Assembly: GCA_932294295.1 (NCBI GenBank)
Contig: OW028580.1
Coordinates: 13,235,374-13,299,373, forward strand
Direction of reading: 5' to 3'
Source: Alitta virens
Taxonomy: Eukaryota > Annelida > Polychaeta > Phyllodocida > Nereididae
Length of the DNA: 64,000 nucleotides
Part shown: positions 10,301 to 25,300 of the stretch, piece by piece
Layout: every line of letters begins with the position of its first letter
How positions within the stretch are numbered: the first letter of the stretch is position 1
Position numbers and translations under genes: made by a program
Notes under the pieces: generated by a model
Told to the model about the DNA's origin: nothing
The model's database searches: none
What the model saw: only the letters and a program-made list of their open reading frames with translations

Positions 10301-13300
10301 TGACATGATTATGAAAGGCAAAAATTTTGTGCAAGCAAGACTTTTGAATTTGGAACTGTAACTATAGAACTGGAAATGTCAGACCGTGGAGGTATACGTC
10401 CATGGTCAGACTTTTTAATATTTTGAAATGAATGATAAAGTCAAGACAAACAATTTGGAAAGCTGGCCTCTGTGGAGCTTACAAAAAAATTTAGGAAAAA
10501 AAAAATTCACTGGTCAAAACTGGGCTTGAGATCATTAATGTGTATACAAAATTTTTGAAACTTATAAGGATTTCGTAATCAACTTTTAAGTCAAAAATTC
10601 GAAATTTCTAGCACTTGAAGGTTATGTAAATGTTGAATTACGAATTATTGTTTTGAAATTGCTCCGCGTGATTGCTAATTATCATGATTAGAGGGTTATT
10701 CTCTTTTAATTACAGTGTGGCTGAGGTTAACGTGCAACTAAAAAATACGGGTAAAGAAGCGTACAAAATAGCAGAGTACGGCAATAGCATTATTGTTGAG
10801 CGAAGGATTACCCGTGATGGAAGCAGCCAATACAAAATCAAAGACTGTACAGGTAAGAAAGGTCGCCTTAAGTATGTATGTATTGTAAAATATTTTCATA
10901 TTAATGATGTAAATAGCAGCGTTAAACATTTGTTAAATAGGCAATTTTGATTGCACTATTATGCAGTATTTGTGTTCGAGTTCATCATTTCAAACATCTA
11001 TTTAAAATTCCTATTCCCCTGTATATGTGCCCCCTAGGTGTTTAAATAAATGTTTATTTGATAAATGCTTCATAACATCACAAAATTATAAGTAAAAGGT
11101 AGGCTTTTTCTACTATTCTTGCTCTTGCCGTTTCCTGTCCTAGAACAATGTCGAAAGTTGAACTTTACAACAAAATGACAAATTAAAGTGGTATTTGATC
11201 TTTAGCCTCTCTGATCCTCTCAAAGCAATTTTTAATTAGTCGGTTTGTCGAAGTTTCAAGAATAAAAAAAAATCTTGTATTAAATAATTTAGGACGTGTT
11301 ATTTTATTTTTCTGTGGCCACAGCATCATATAAGTAGAAACCAAGAAGCTAACTTGAATAAGTGTCAACTGACTTCGTTATTTTATCTTTTTGCTTATGT
11401 CTTAAGGTTTGCAAAGTTCCATTTTGCATTGTTTTGTTCTTCTATGCAGGGCGCAAAGTCAGTACAAAAAGGGAAGAGTTAGATCGCATACTTGACCACT
11501 TTAACATCCAAGTCGACAACCCAATAACAATCTTAAATCAAGAAACGAGCAAGAATTTCCTCTTCTCAAATAATCCAAGTGACAAATATAAGGTGAGATG
11601 TGTTTGTTTGCTATATTCAGCCTGTAACTTGCTATGAGACATTTTTATGGTGTTGCCTACAATGCCTAGGGTATTGCAATCGCCTGTGGCATCTATCTGT
11701 CAAGGGATAATGCCTTGTTGATTTGTGTTATCAGATAACAAAACCGCGGGTAAACTGCATTGTAGGCTGAGGTTTTTTATCTGCTTTGCAGAATATTTGT
11801 AATTTGTTGCAAGAGTATAACTGTATATCAGGAATTTTTGTAACTAATTTCTGATACCTGTGATATTTTATAAGCTTCACATTTTAATATAAAATGCCAT
11901 GTATTTGTCAGTTCTTCATGAGAGCCACATTGCTTCATTCATTGAGCTTGGAATATGCAAAAGCAAACGAGTACCGCAGAGTGGCCCAAGAAACCCTGGC
12001 TCTAAGGCAGCAGGTAATCACTTTATCTAAGAACTACCATTTCTGCATCTTCACTCTTAAATTGATAATCGTTATCGCTTTAAATTCCAATAACAATTCT
12101 GACCCTGTTTTTTATTTCAATTATAGATCTTTGGCACCTTCTTTAACTTTCAAGCATGATTTTATTCACAATTCATTCACCATGTTCATGAAATCTAAAT
12201 CAAATGTATGAAAACTTTTGGGCCAACTGTATGTTAAATTAAAGTCATTTAGTAGCAAAATAGTGATAAGTCCTGATTCTTTTTTGTGTACCTGCAGAAC
12301 TTCCCTGAACTTCAACGAGAGGTGCGGAAATGGGAACAGAAACATAAGTTACTTGAAACTCTCCAAAAAGTGAGGGACAAGGTTTTAGAACTTAAAAATG
12401 AATTAGCGTGGACATTTGTGGCAAATCGTGAGCGCGAACTGGCTGAGGCTGAAGAACAATTGAAACTGCTGGAGAGCAGGATGCCAAAATACTCAAAAAA
12501 GGTCCAAGAATCTCAGGTGGGTTTTTTGTGTGGTGTTAGTCCAAGGCTCAATTTAGTATTTTGACTTGCTTACCAAATTTCAGTTTCAGTAGCAATTAAA
12601 AATTGATAAGTAATTCGGTCGAATTGGTCTAAATAAGTAGAAAACCAAAATTACCATTTGTTTTTCACGTCCTACAGAAAACTAATTGGCAGTTGATTAA
12701 ATTGCAATTAACAACAATCAAAAATTTGCCTTTGGAAGAAATTTTCTAGTATTTACTTTTTCGGTAAAATCTCTGATAAACAGCCTTAACTAGCTACACA
12801 AATTTGCAGATGTGTAGCTATGCTTATTATTTTATTCACATTTGCATGATTTGACAATACAAACCTTTTAATTGAGCCCTTTAGTTGGATTAAGTTTTGT
12901 AATTGATCAAATCTTTGTATGAAACAAATTATGTCAGGGCTGTTCCATTTATTGTTAGGGGGAGGGTGGACCTTTATTGATGTAATAAAAAATCAACAAA
13001 CGTCGACCAAGACCTGATGCACTATATATATGATCAACATTTGTAATTCAATTTTTGTTTTGTTTTCTTCAGCAATCCATTGACACTCTCAAGGAACGTA
13101 ACGTTCATTTAAATGAAAAGATAATGCAGTATAATCAAGAAGGAAAGGAGATAGAACCGCAACTAACGGCAGCCACGAAAACATTCCAGGAAAAGAAGAA
13201 AGCTCACCGGTCTGCTGAGGTAGGGTACGGGTCACAGTTGGTAGTAGTAGTAGTTTGTAGTAGTAGTAGTAGTAGTAGTAGTTTGTAGTAGTAGTAGTTG

Positions 13301-16300
13301 TAGTAGTAGTAGTAGTAGCAGTAGTCGTAGTAGTAGCAGCAGCAGCAGTAGTTAGCTCTGCCCCACGGAGTGGAGGCAGAGCTTTTGTTAGTACATCGAT
13401 CTCGCGAGATGACGTCGCCTTCGCGCAAAAATGTTCAGCGTGTGATAACAGAACTTAAATGCCGTCTTCCGCTACATCCCTTGAGTTAACGCTACATATT
13501 CCCTTGTACAGGCTGCTATTGCTTTTGGGCCTTTTTCGTTGCTTGGTTTTTCTACGCACAGCCATTTCATACGTCCGGTTGCGGCCTTCACTTTCTACCT
13601 TTTCTCGTCATCAACGGAATTCCCATTGGGGGAAGCCAACGCTCAGCGCCGTTGCCACCTAGTACACCTTTGACCCTTACCATGCCTACTATGTACGCAC
13701 ATTATGTTGCTGTCCTCCCTCAAAGTCCCAATTCCTCTTTTCCGCTGCCAGTGTGCATTTTAGTCGTCTTCCTCTGCCCGCCAAATTCCTCCCACGCCAC
13801 CAGCAGGCTGCATTGTGGGCTAGGTGCGTCATTCTGCCACCAAACCCTCAGGGAGGGAGGCGCCCTCGGCAGAGCTCCGCATATCCTATGTGCATTCTAG
13901 TTGTAGTTGTAGTTGTAGTAGCAGTCGGATTTATTGACATTGATGATTGTTAACAGTACATTCGATGCAAAAACAATAATGGACTCAAGATAATGACTTG
14001 AAATTAATGGGAAAAGATAAAACATTTTAGGGTGTCATTACAGTTCAGATTATTCTCTTACATATATATATTATGGCAAATATATAGGATCACTGAGTAC
14101 ACATTGGAACCTCACTGTAATTCTACTAAGATCTAGCCCTAAGTTCCCACTCAGTGCTTCGTCAGCGGCATGGTCATCCAGGGCATACTAAGATCTAAGT
14201 AATTACGATTCAAAATGAATTTTCTTGTGAATGGTAATGGCCTTCTTTTTTAATGCCAAGTTTTTCGAGCAGCGCAAAATGGACTCCTATTTTGGCAATC
14301 CATCAATCCCCTCGATTGATACTTGATTGTTCTTGCAATTTTATCTTAATGGTTAGTTTGCTCTATATTATTGTGTGTAAAGTGGGTGTACCCTTGGTAG
14401 CCATTGACTCACCATTGAGTGGCCAATAGTCACACAAAGCTCTTCATCAATTCTCATGAACAAATAATGAAGCTGCATCTACAGGTGTGTGTTACATAGG
14501 CACCCTTTTCATTCTCAAACATTAGTTATGTGATGTCTGGTTTCTTCTGATGTTATACCTTAGAAAGTATTGTGAAAGACCAATTCAAGACCTTTTAGAA
14601 CTGTATATTAATCAGTGTTCAAAATAAGGGCCGGTGCGCTGGTCCTCACCAGGCAGAAATATTTTAGTTTGACTGGGGGGTTTTAGCATCTTTTTACTGA
14701 TGAATCAGGTGAACTGCCCCATGAGCCATATTAATTGGTCACTGGGACCAGGCGTTTTCATGGCCTCATTGACCAGTCCCAAGCGATGTCTACAGTGGTT
14801 TTACCATACTCATCAGTGGTATAAATTTACAATACGCATCAACATATTCTTTTTTTTTTAATCAGATGGAACGAAATAAGCTGACAAAAGAGCGCAAGAG
14901 GAGTGACAATGAAGTCGCAGCCATCCAAGAGCGAATATCAGAAATCACTAAAAGGTAAGTTGACATATTTAAACTTAAAAGGTGCCAGGCATATTAGAAT
15001 AGTTTTGTGTGAGGTCTTTCCATTCCCACAAATCTGCAAAAATCCAAACCAAAACTTTTATATACAATGAAGCGGGATATGTCACAAATGAAATTAAGAT
15101 CATATAAATAAAGATGTCGCAAGTGACATGGATCATGAGCAAGATCAATCATCATTCAATGTCAACCTACAATTGATATTTTGATGAATGATATGCAATT
15201 GTTGCAAAAGATTTGAGTGTGTTGTGTTTATATTTGCATTTGTGAGATCAATATGCAATTGTATATATTTTGGTAAATTTGTGGATGTCCACGTTGTTTG
15301 TTTTGTAGTTCACACAATGAGTATGAAGAGGAGAAAAGAAGAAGAGAAGAACGTTTGTTGGAGCTTGAAGAAAGTCTAGGGTCCATTAAAAACCAAATAC
15401 TTGCCTTGGAAAATGGACTAGATGAGCTTTCAAATTCAATGAATGAATCAAAAGAAGACCAACATCGATTGAGGTAAAAACCAGACCTAATTAATTAATG
15501 TTGTTTTTCGTGATGAGGTATATTGTTTCTGTAAGTTTAAGACTCCATCCCACCATAACTTCCTGAAATATTACAAGAATAAGTTTTGGTAAATGTGAAA
15601 GATATATCCCGAGTAGTTGGGAGTTAACTAACATTTTGTTGCTTAAATCTCTTTCTCAAACTTACTTATACTTTATTTTGCCTATAAACACTAATATATT
15701 TCTAAAAGGTGGGCCGTGATACTCTCAGCCAAATTCATAAAATACCGTTGGTCGGCAGGCTCTGTTCTCTCTGACATTTCCTCAACTCCCTGATGAGCAT
15801 ACAGCTGTTGCCTCGCACGGTGCCACACTCCAGTGCTATCTCTGCCTATAGCCAACCTCCATATTTACACGTGGAGCAGTGGTTGGAGGATCTGCTCAGT
15901 TCCTCCATGCTGTGCCTGGGTATGAACCCATGACCATGCGCGTGCGAGTCCAATCCACTAGGCCACTATGCCTATAATTGTTTGATTTGTTTGACTGCTA
16001 CTATATGATTATGCAAGAAATGTTGTTTTACTGAATAGGAGGGAGATAACTAACACTTTCTTTGGTTATCCATCCTAACAATAGAAAAGCCATCGTGGTG
16101 AAGTGTAATAATCCAAGGACAACCTTGCAAGAAAGCGTCATATTTCTTCTTTTAATTAGGCTATGCCATATCCATTCTTTATTATTTTGTTTTTCTGCAC
16201 CTGTAGGACTGAGGATTATGAATGCAGCCGGATGATATCATCGAAGTCCAGCGAGATGAAAAGTAAGGTTGCTTCCAAGACGAACCAAATGAGAAAGTTT

Positions 16301-19300
16301 GGAGATTATATGCCCCAAGTCATTCAACAGATTGAAGATGCTCACCAGAGAGGTCGTTTTCATCAAAAGCCGAAAGGCCCAATTGGTCAGTAAATTTGTT
16401 TTACAGTTGGGCCCAAACATATTCATATACACTTCAGCAGGATCCCAGCAAACGACGTAATAAGGCTAGTCAATGTACAATACATGACATCACAACAGCC
16501 GAAAGGGCTGGCCAGTTCTCGTGTGAACATGTACCCGGAAGTACTAATACTTATAGGTTATCACATGGCAAGAGGTTATATCTCCCTGGTATCATCACCA
16601 GAGACTTGGTATCATCCGAGGGTGATGATACCTGGGATATACAGCTTCTTGCCATTGTGATGACCTACTTATCCCATGACAGTTTTTTTATAGCTATAAA
16701 TCAAAATGATGACCATACTCTAATCATAACAAGCTAGCGTGGCCTAAATAAATATTTCTTGTACTTGATATTTCACAAAATGATCCATTACTACTTCAAG
16801 AAATATCCCCTTCCATTTTATAAATTTTGGATAGCCAGGACTGAAGTTATGGCTGTCCTCAGCAACCAGTATTGAGCTCAAAACTCACCATATAAGTGCT
16901 GCTGTCTTTATTTAGCCCAGCAAGCTTGTGATGTCATCAATGACGTCACAAAATTGTCACTTTTGAGCCAGTTTACTTTGTTGAGTGAGTTGCTACTACC
17001 CCTGCTTGTCAATTTCTGGTGATATTTCCAAGATCTGGGATGATATTTTACTAAGAAGGATGCCTGAAATTACGTAGTTTATTCACATGGGCTGAACATC
17101 ATACTTGAGTGGTGACTTTGCAACATGTCAACAACTGACAACTCAAGATGTGCCCAACAGGATATTTAAGCCAATTAATTTCCCAAGCCAGAAATGTTAT
17201 GAAATTATTAAGTACGATGAGAAAATACTTCTGGTTAGTTTTAGGACACTGAAAAGCAGCTTTGAATTTATCAAGACACAATATGCTGTGTTCATGAGGA
17301 TCCAATATTGTCATTGTTTCGAAAAAAAAAATGCAGAAAGATTAATTTTATTGGTCATTATAATTTGGTGGTGTGTCCCTGGGATTGTTGTTGATTGGAA
17401 ATCAATATTGTCCTTGTTTATTTGTTGCTGATTGGTCAAAATCCGTATCATCCCTGCAGTGCTTGTCCCTGATTGGCTGAATCTTGCATCTTCCTTCGAA
17501 AAGTCATATCCTCGTTCCAAGCATATCGCCCAGGGAAAAGTAGCAGTATCAGGGAAAAAGCATGCTCAGTCATGGGATAAAAATACATGATCTCATCTAG
17601 CATTGTGCATTGGTGACATCGTGTATTATATTAGTACTTCCGGGTACAAGGTCACACGAGAGCTGACCAGCTATGTATCTGACTGAACACAGCCGCTCAT
17701 ATCTTTAAGGTGATGTGACTTGTCAGTGAGCAACTGACAGATTTGGGGTGAGCTCATTGGAGGAGCAAGGAATTCATCATCATAAATGATTTTATGCCAA
17801 ACATTAGAATATATTCACGCAGGTATCTGTGCCAAGGGAAAACCTCTCTTTGGGTCAAGTTAGTTTAGGTTGGTCAGCAAACTGTTAATCTGAATATATT
17901 CTGAGAAAATTCTGGGTAAAACTTATGGAATTTAGTTGAAAGTCTTGACAACCCTTGATTTTTCAAATATTTGAGGGTTTGAATTTGTTTAAATGAAACT
18001 CTCAGGGGTTCCTTTGCACACCAGATGGGAAGTTCGATGTTTTTTAGAGTTGCACGGCAGTCATCTTACTCATTTTTAATGCTGTTTTTTTTAATTCCAG
18101 GAGCCTTGCTGAGCTTGAAGGATCCAGAATGGGCTTTAGCTGTCGAATGCTGCTTGAAGAGTTACATGACTTCATTCTGTGTGAATGACCACCATGATGA
18201 GAGAATTCTAGAGGAAATTTTCAAGAAAGTTTGTCCTTTTAAGAAGCCCTCAACTATAACAAGCAGATTCTCCGTAAGTGTCAAGCCATGTGTGTTTCAG
18301 ACTATCCAAATTTATGTGTATGCCATTGTTGGTGTGAGTTAGTGTTACTGATACATATGATACAAGTGAATTTAAATGGGGGAAAAAAGTACCACCAGAG
18401 GTCACTGAGACTGTAGCAGATAAGTATTGTCATATATCCCACAATAACCTGTATACCATATAGAAAATCCATGTGGTATAGCCTATGTGTTATACACCTC
18501 TAAACCACATGGTTTACCTTACAAGCAAGGGATATGTATACCACACACCTGTGGCAGGGTGATGAAATTTTTGTACTATTTCCATCTCAGCGCGTAACTG
18601 TTTAAACTAGTGTAGCGGTTTACAAACAATTGTCAGAATCAATATTTGACCAACATTCAACAGGTAAAATTGTCAGCTCTCTATTAAATTTAGAGTTTTT
18701 GAAATTTGCCCAAAGTTAACGATTCTAAAGAAAAAAATGTGATGCAGAGTCAGTTGTTTGTTCAGTCCACAGAGCCTAGCTATTGTGTATCTGTGTTGCT
18801 AAGGGCAAGGTCATAAGAGCCTCATCACTTCGGTAAAACAATTAGACCAAAATGAATAAAAAGTGAAAATTGTGGGAAATAAATAAGACCCAAGTGGATA
18901 TGTGTATATTTTGATATTCCCTCACTCGTGGACAGATTGGCTTCAGAATTCACTCAAGGCTAAATGCCACTCGTTAATCCTGGCCAATTGTCCACTCATG
19001 GGGAATATAAAAAAATACCACATATTCATTGGGTCTTATTATAATATTGTGTGACGTCATTCATGTAACAATTATGTAGTGACATCAGCCTATTGTCTTT
19101 TATCTACTATGGTGGTAGTGTCCTCTGTTACTTTTTCTCCCCATTTATTTGACAGAGAAGGTTCTCCCGCTCTGTCATATCCAGTTGGTCTATGTGGGAT
19201 CAGCCCCATGGGCTAAGTCATACACTCAAGCACTCTTTTATGACTATGCTCGCCAAATTAGTACAGTTACACCTATGTGACGACACCGCCAACGTGATTG

Positions 19301-22300
19301 CTGTCAATGCATTAATTTAGCAAGTTATTTATGTAATAAGTTGGTAATGGCAATTAACACCAAATGGCACAGTCAGTGAAAGACATTGGCCTATGATTGG
19401 GGCCTTTGATTAGCCTATGTCTATGATTGTAATTAGCGGCGGCGGTGAGTTGACTCGGGGCGGCGGCAGTGAGTTAACTCGGTCATCGGTGGGCTGACCA
19501 TACAGGCGGTGACTTCTAAATATTGGTGGTGAGTTGACTAACCCTTGTGGGCGGTGAGTTGGTAGAGGTGGTGAGTTGAATAGTAATCCTTCAGATTAAC
19601 CAGCAAGATTTAAAAGGCTGTGGGTTATAGAACCTGCAAGTTATGCATTTGTACATGTGTGGAATCGTGCAAATCGCGCTGTCCACAGCTACTTGGCATA
19701 GGAATTGTGTTAATAATGGGCTTATTACAGAGATTTAGTGATAAAAACACACCAAAATCGTTAGGACAATCATGCATAAGTATGTTTCTAATGTTGTCAG
19801 TGGAAAATAAGCCACTATTAACGTTAAATCACAGAGATTATCAGCAAGGTGAGAGACCGCTGTTTGTTTACATTTTTCCACTGGCCATTAACTAAAAGTC
19901 TAGTGAGTATTTTGGTAGTAGGATAGTTTAGGATGTCCTTATGCCATGACAGTTAAAATTATTGGTTTATATGCATTATTTAACGAGTAATCCACCTTTG
20001 TCATGTTTGTTCTCACCAACCCTATTCATTACTATGGGCTCCGCCTGGCTTTGGTGCCAGGCACAATCCCTCTGTCATGAGTGCCGTCAGGTCTAGTTTA
20101 AATTTATTACTAATATTTGTATTATTTTATCTTTTCAGACGAATGAATATGATGTCTCAAGAGGGGTAAGTTGTTCTTTTGATGTAATTTGTGTAGTTTT
20201 TTTTTTGCTAGAATTTTACTGTGTATTAGATTAGTATTTTCAGAAGGCCCAATCCAGGGATATTACAATTCTTGACAAAAAATGTGTTCGATTTATAATA
20301 TTTGGTACCTATCAACAAAGTTCAATCATGTTTTCAGAAAGCCCAGTCAAAATTTCCCACAGTATTGGACATGGTAACAGTGGAGGATCCTACAATCAAG
20401 AATTGTCTAATTGACCAGGTATATTCGCAGTTTACCATGTAATGTGTATAAAACTGTAAAAATCAGTCAAAATGCTAAAGATATCATGTGGAGTACCTCA
20501 AAGTTCTGTACTGGGGCCTGTATTGTTTCTTTGAATTATGTTTTATTCGGGTCTCGGAAATATACTGAGTCTCAGGGGAGTATACCACTTGGGAAAATAC
20601 TGAATCTAGCCATGAATCACGTTCCAGCTAGGCCACTTAAGCAAATGTTAAGCATGGTGAGGCGCCATGCCCGATGCCCGTTGCGCCATGCCCGTATTAA
20701 GTGAACACCTTCTTTCTTCTTCTGTTTTTTTTTGGCTTTTAAACTAGCTGGGTGTCCTATGTGCCTCTATTTAGGTGCCCTAATATTCTTGTGCGCCATG
20801 CCAATTTCAAATCCTAGCTGGAACTCTGATGATGTAACCCATAAGTATATATATACAACTAAAAAAATCATGGTCAAAAATGCCGAAGATCATGTGGAGT
20901 ACCTCAAAGTTCTGTACTGGGGCTTATAGTGTTTCTTTGAATTATACATCAGTAGGTAACAACTCTACTGAGGGCTTGGGTGATGATTTGGGCATACCTG
21001 ATATTTCTGATATTTTTCTAAGAGATTGACGGATGGTTGAATAATTTCCTAAAAATCATTGGGTTTGTTTTTGCTCATTTTGCCATTTTCACTGCTACGA
21101 ATGTGCATGTTTACTTTTACGACATTCAACTTAATGCAGCTAAATTTGACCAAATCTTCAATTTTTGGAGAACCATTGCTCAAATTGTAATGATATTTAG
21201 GGAAGAGACACCTTCAACAAATTCATCAAAATAATTTCAAGTCACAATGACACTTTACTACTGAAATCTCCTCAAAATAGTGAATTGTATAATAATTATG
21301 CACGCGGTGTATTTTTTTGTAGCGAGGAATTGAGGCTGTCATATTGGTGCGAGACACTGAAGAAGCCAGACGCGTAATGGCTAATTCTCCGCCAAAGAAT
21401 GCTCGGGAGGTGAGAGGATTTTCTGATATCATCAAAATGAAACAACTGTAGTAATGGCCATCATTAATGTCCACTCACTTTTGGTCATATTTCTTAATAT
21501 AGAACATGGAGCAGCAGAAAATAGACAGAAATGTTACTATATGTATAACTTTATTTGACAACTTCATGTCATTCATAACATATGTCACAATGTAATCTGT
21601 AACAATATCAGCAGACAAAAAATAAAAAACTAAGGTGCCAGCTACTTATGAATATATAAAAGTTCATGTAATTGTCCATATCTGGCTAAGACTGGTAACA
21701 CTGGAACTAGCAGCCTTGCGCTGACCTAGTGTTTTATTGTCTGTAATCTTGGAGAGTTATCTGTCGACTTGCAGCATTTGTCAAAAGATCCCCATGACGA
21801 ATCAAGGACAGTTGCAATATACTATCCATAACCATCTGATTTAAAACATAGATAATGAAAACTTATATACATCATATGTTCATCATTATACACTACAATC
21901 AGAATCAATACATACATTTTGAAAACATATATACATGGATGTAAAAGCACAGAGATCACAATATACTAATGCTTATAGTGCAGAAACTTCCGGTTGGAGA
22001 GTGATGATTAATGCTGGACGATGGATGATGACACAAACATGCATTAGGCATCAGCATTTACAATAAATATTTCCAAGGGATTTTAACTAATCAGTCTCTT
22101 TTGATTTCATGAATGTCTTAAATTGGTCTTCATTGTTTAGTCAAAATCGTCTATGTAACCATTAGCTATTTTAAAGAGGTCCTCACGTCTAAGTGTGTTA
22201 TGTTATGTGGGCATACTATGAGACAATGTTTTTCATCTTCAATTTCATACATATTGCATTTTAGGCATATTCTCTCAACTGCTGGCAATATAAAGTTTTG

Positions 22301-25300
22301 ATGTCTGCCTGTTTCAATTCGTAAATTATAGTCACCCCATTTCGAATGACTGATGTTTGTTTTGCCTTCAGGCTTATGTGGTATCTGGAGACCAGATGTT
22401 TGGCCGACCAATGTTTAGATATTATTCCTCAAACCAAGTCAAAGCAAACTTCTTGACCGCCAATATCGATGAAGATATAAGGTGAGACCATCTTTTTTTT
22501 AAATTAAGTAGGCGTAATAGAAAAGTGGGTCAGCTACAGAGGTCTCTGACGCCAACTTATTTCACCAATAGAATAAAACGATGTCACACTTCCAGCTGCT
22601 GTCAATTGTATTATATTTATGGTCTACAGTAAATTTTAATCTCGTCAACTGGTAAAATTGTCCTCATTTGTAAAATTGCAACATAGTTGAACATGGATTT
22701 TTTTTGTTCCTTGTCAAATTTGCCTGCATTCTTATGTATTTTAAGTAACCAGAATTAGTCCCACCCAAAAGTATCTGGCTTCTCACTAAAACTGCGTGTT
22801 GAAATTGTATTTGTCACTGTTAGTTTCAGTGCTAGTATGCTAGTTCCCCATTTTTAAAGGTTAAAAAAGTTATAAATTTTTCATTTTTATTTTTACACTG
22901 TGGATGAGGTTTTGAAGGTTAGTTCAAGTTGTGATATTATAAATTAATGATTAATGATACATAATATTATCTTCGTAAAATGTTTGTGAAAAAGGTTAAG
23001 AGAGCAGTTACAAAAATTATTAAGTAGATTGGAAAAGAGGATATTTATTACTTGGAAAACCACTTCAATGGGTCTAATGAAAACTTATGATAATGCAACG
23101 GAAATTCAAGAATGAGGTCCACCTCGATATGTTGAACACTTTTTCAGTGATTCCAAAAGTGGTTTTAATTGTAAGTTCGATACAGTTGGCCACATCACCT
23201 ACTTGACAACAATAGTTACATGATGCACACACAATTTGAGCCGTTGTTATTGCAAGGTCCCAGGCAACTCCAGTCTGTACTTGAATAACTTTGTAACTGT
23301 TAATAAATTCATTTCATGCATGAGCAACTTGTTCAAATAATGCTCTTGCAACAGTCACTTTAGTAATGTCGTCACATTAGTGATGTCACTAAATGTATAT
23401 TTTAATTAAAATTTGATCTCAACAGAGTGTTGGAAGTGGAGATCAATGCCTTGAATGCTGAGAAACATTCCATCCATCAACGAAAGCATCTGAATAAAGG
23501 AAAAATGAGCGATATAGAAAACAAGATGAAAAGGCTGCAATCTCAATTAAATGAACTAATAAAAAAGAAAGTGCAGATCGAGGCGGTAGGTGGCCCTTTA
23601 TTATTCTCATGTTTTCTCTGCTATCTGCAATAGTTTTGATGATGATGTTGAAGTGTTAAAATATCATATTTGCACGACCAGAAACATTTTGAACAGCTGA
23701 ATTATTTGCATGTTTGAACATGCAAATATCGTGATAAATCAGTTGACAACACGCACATTAGAAACTACAGATAAGACATGAAAAAAGTCCCCCCCCCCCC
23801 CCCCCCCCTTTGAATCATGTTAACCACTAGACTACCCACTATTATTTGGTATAGTCAATGATAATGTTATGAGATGACCTGTAAACATCATCAGGAAAGA
23901 CGTACAGACAATCACATTGGTATTGATAGAAATTTTGAGTTCTATGTTTTGATTTAAATTTTTTGGTCTCAGGAAATCTCGGAGTTGAAGAATTGTGAAG
24001 ATCCTGCTCCAGTTGACATCAGAACACTGGTAAGAACCAAGTTCTATGATTTCATCACAAGATTGATCTCCAGTGGAGGAGGCACTATTAGGTCAAACCA
24101 AGGGGCTAGAGTGTTAATGACGTCACCAATGCACAATACTAGATTACGTCATCAATAATTAGCCTGTTGTGACATGTATTGGACAAAGACAACAGACCTG
24201 TGTCGCAAACTAGTACATCAATACACACCTGAAAGTCCTCTATTGGTTATTCCAGTCATCTTGCTGGTGGCGCCCTGTGTTAGTAAGAAGAAGCCGGTTG
24301 TACGTCCTCTTCATTATTATTCTTGAAGAGGTCCGCAGTCCTATGTCAAGAAATCAATTGTGTTACTCTTTGTTGTAACACTATGGATTGATGTTGTTTT
24401 GTAAAGGATGCAAGAAAGATTCTGGTTCATCTTTCAGGAAGATGAGGTGATGAGGTGCAATGAAATGATTGAAGAGCTGAAGGGAAAATTAAGTCAACAA
24501 GAAGAAATCTTAATGAAAGAGAGAGAAGAACTTGTCCAAGCGACTCAAAAAAAGGATGAGCTGCAAAAACGATTAAGGGAGATAGTAGACAGCGTCGGTC
24601 CTTTTAAGGTAAAATATATGCTAGCGATAATGGTGTAAAGATATAGTCAAACCTGTGTTAGGGGGCATCCGACAGAATTGATCAATGTGAATTTGAAGAT
24701 GGTTGGTCGTAAAGTTAAAATGAATATCTGAAAATACAGTTTTGGGGAGTTAAAAGTGGCTGTTTACAGCAGACGTCCATTCTCAATACATCTGATCGTT
24801 AGAGCAGGTTTTAAGGTATCATAAGAATATTAGGGTGTTCTTGTTTTGTTAGAAAAGATGTCTTGTGTACATGTCTTATGTACATGATAAATGTGCATTT
24901 ATGCACATTGATATCTTGAGCCGAGTTTAGTTAGTCATGTGCAACTAGATTTACTTCTATATTACTGGTTTTCTAGGAGGAACTGGCCAAAATTGAGCAT
25001 GATCTGAACAGTTCCAAAGATGCCTTGAAACATTATGTCGCCAAAGAGAGGGACCATATGAGGAAGGTGTTGGAGGCTCGTCAGTGTGTGGAAAAAACAG
25101 AGGCTCTTGTTGAGGTATGGTACTGCCGACCAAATCAACTTCATTCGATGTTTTAAGAATGTTCTTTAATGCCGAGGTTGCACTTAGCTCTGGTCAAGCG
25201 TATGGTCATGTCTTTGCTGTTTTGTCTGTAGATCTGATCTACTTGTTTTTATTTCACAGGAGGACGTTACCAAAGCCACAGAGATATGTCCTAGGATTAA

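Noticed and set aside
13204..13428. Tyr/Cys-rich minus-strand ORF
   Set aside because: Product of the TAG microsatellite.
19620..19895. 91-codon plus-strand ORF in SMC6 intron 12
   Set aside because: Inside a dispersed repeat, no motif, no splice sites in frame.
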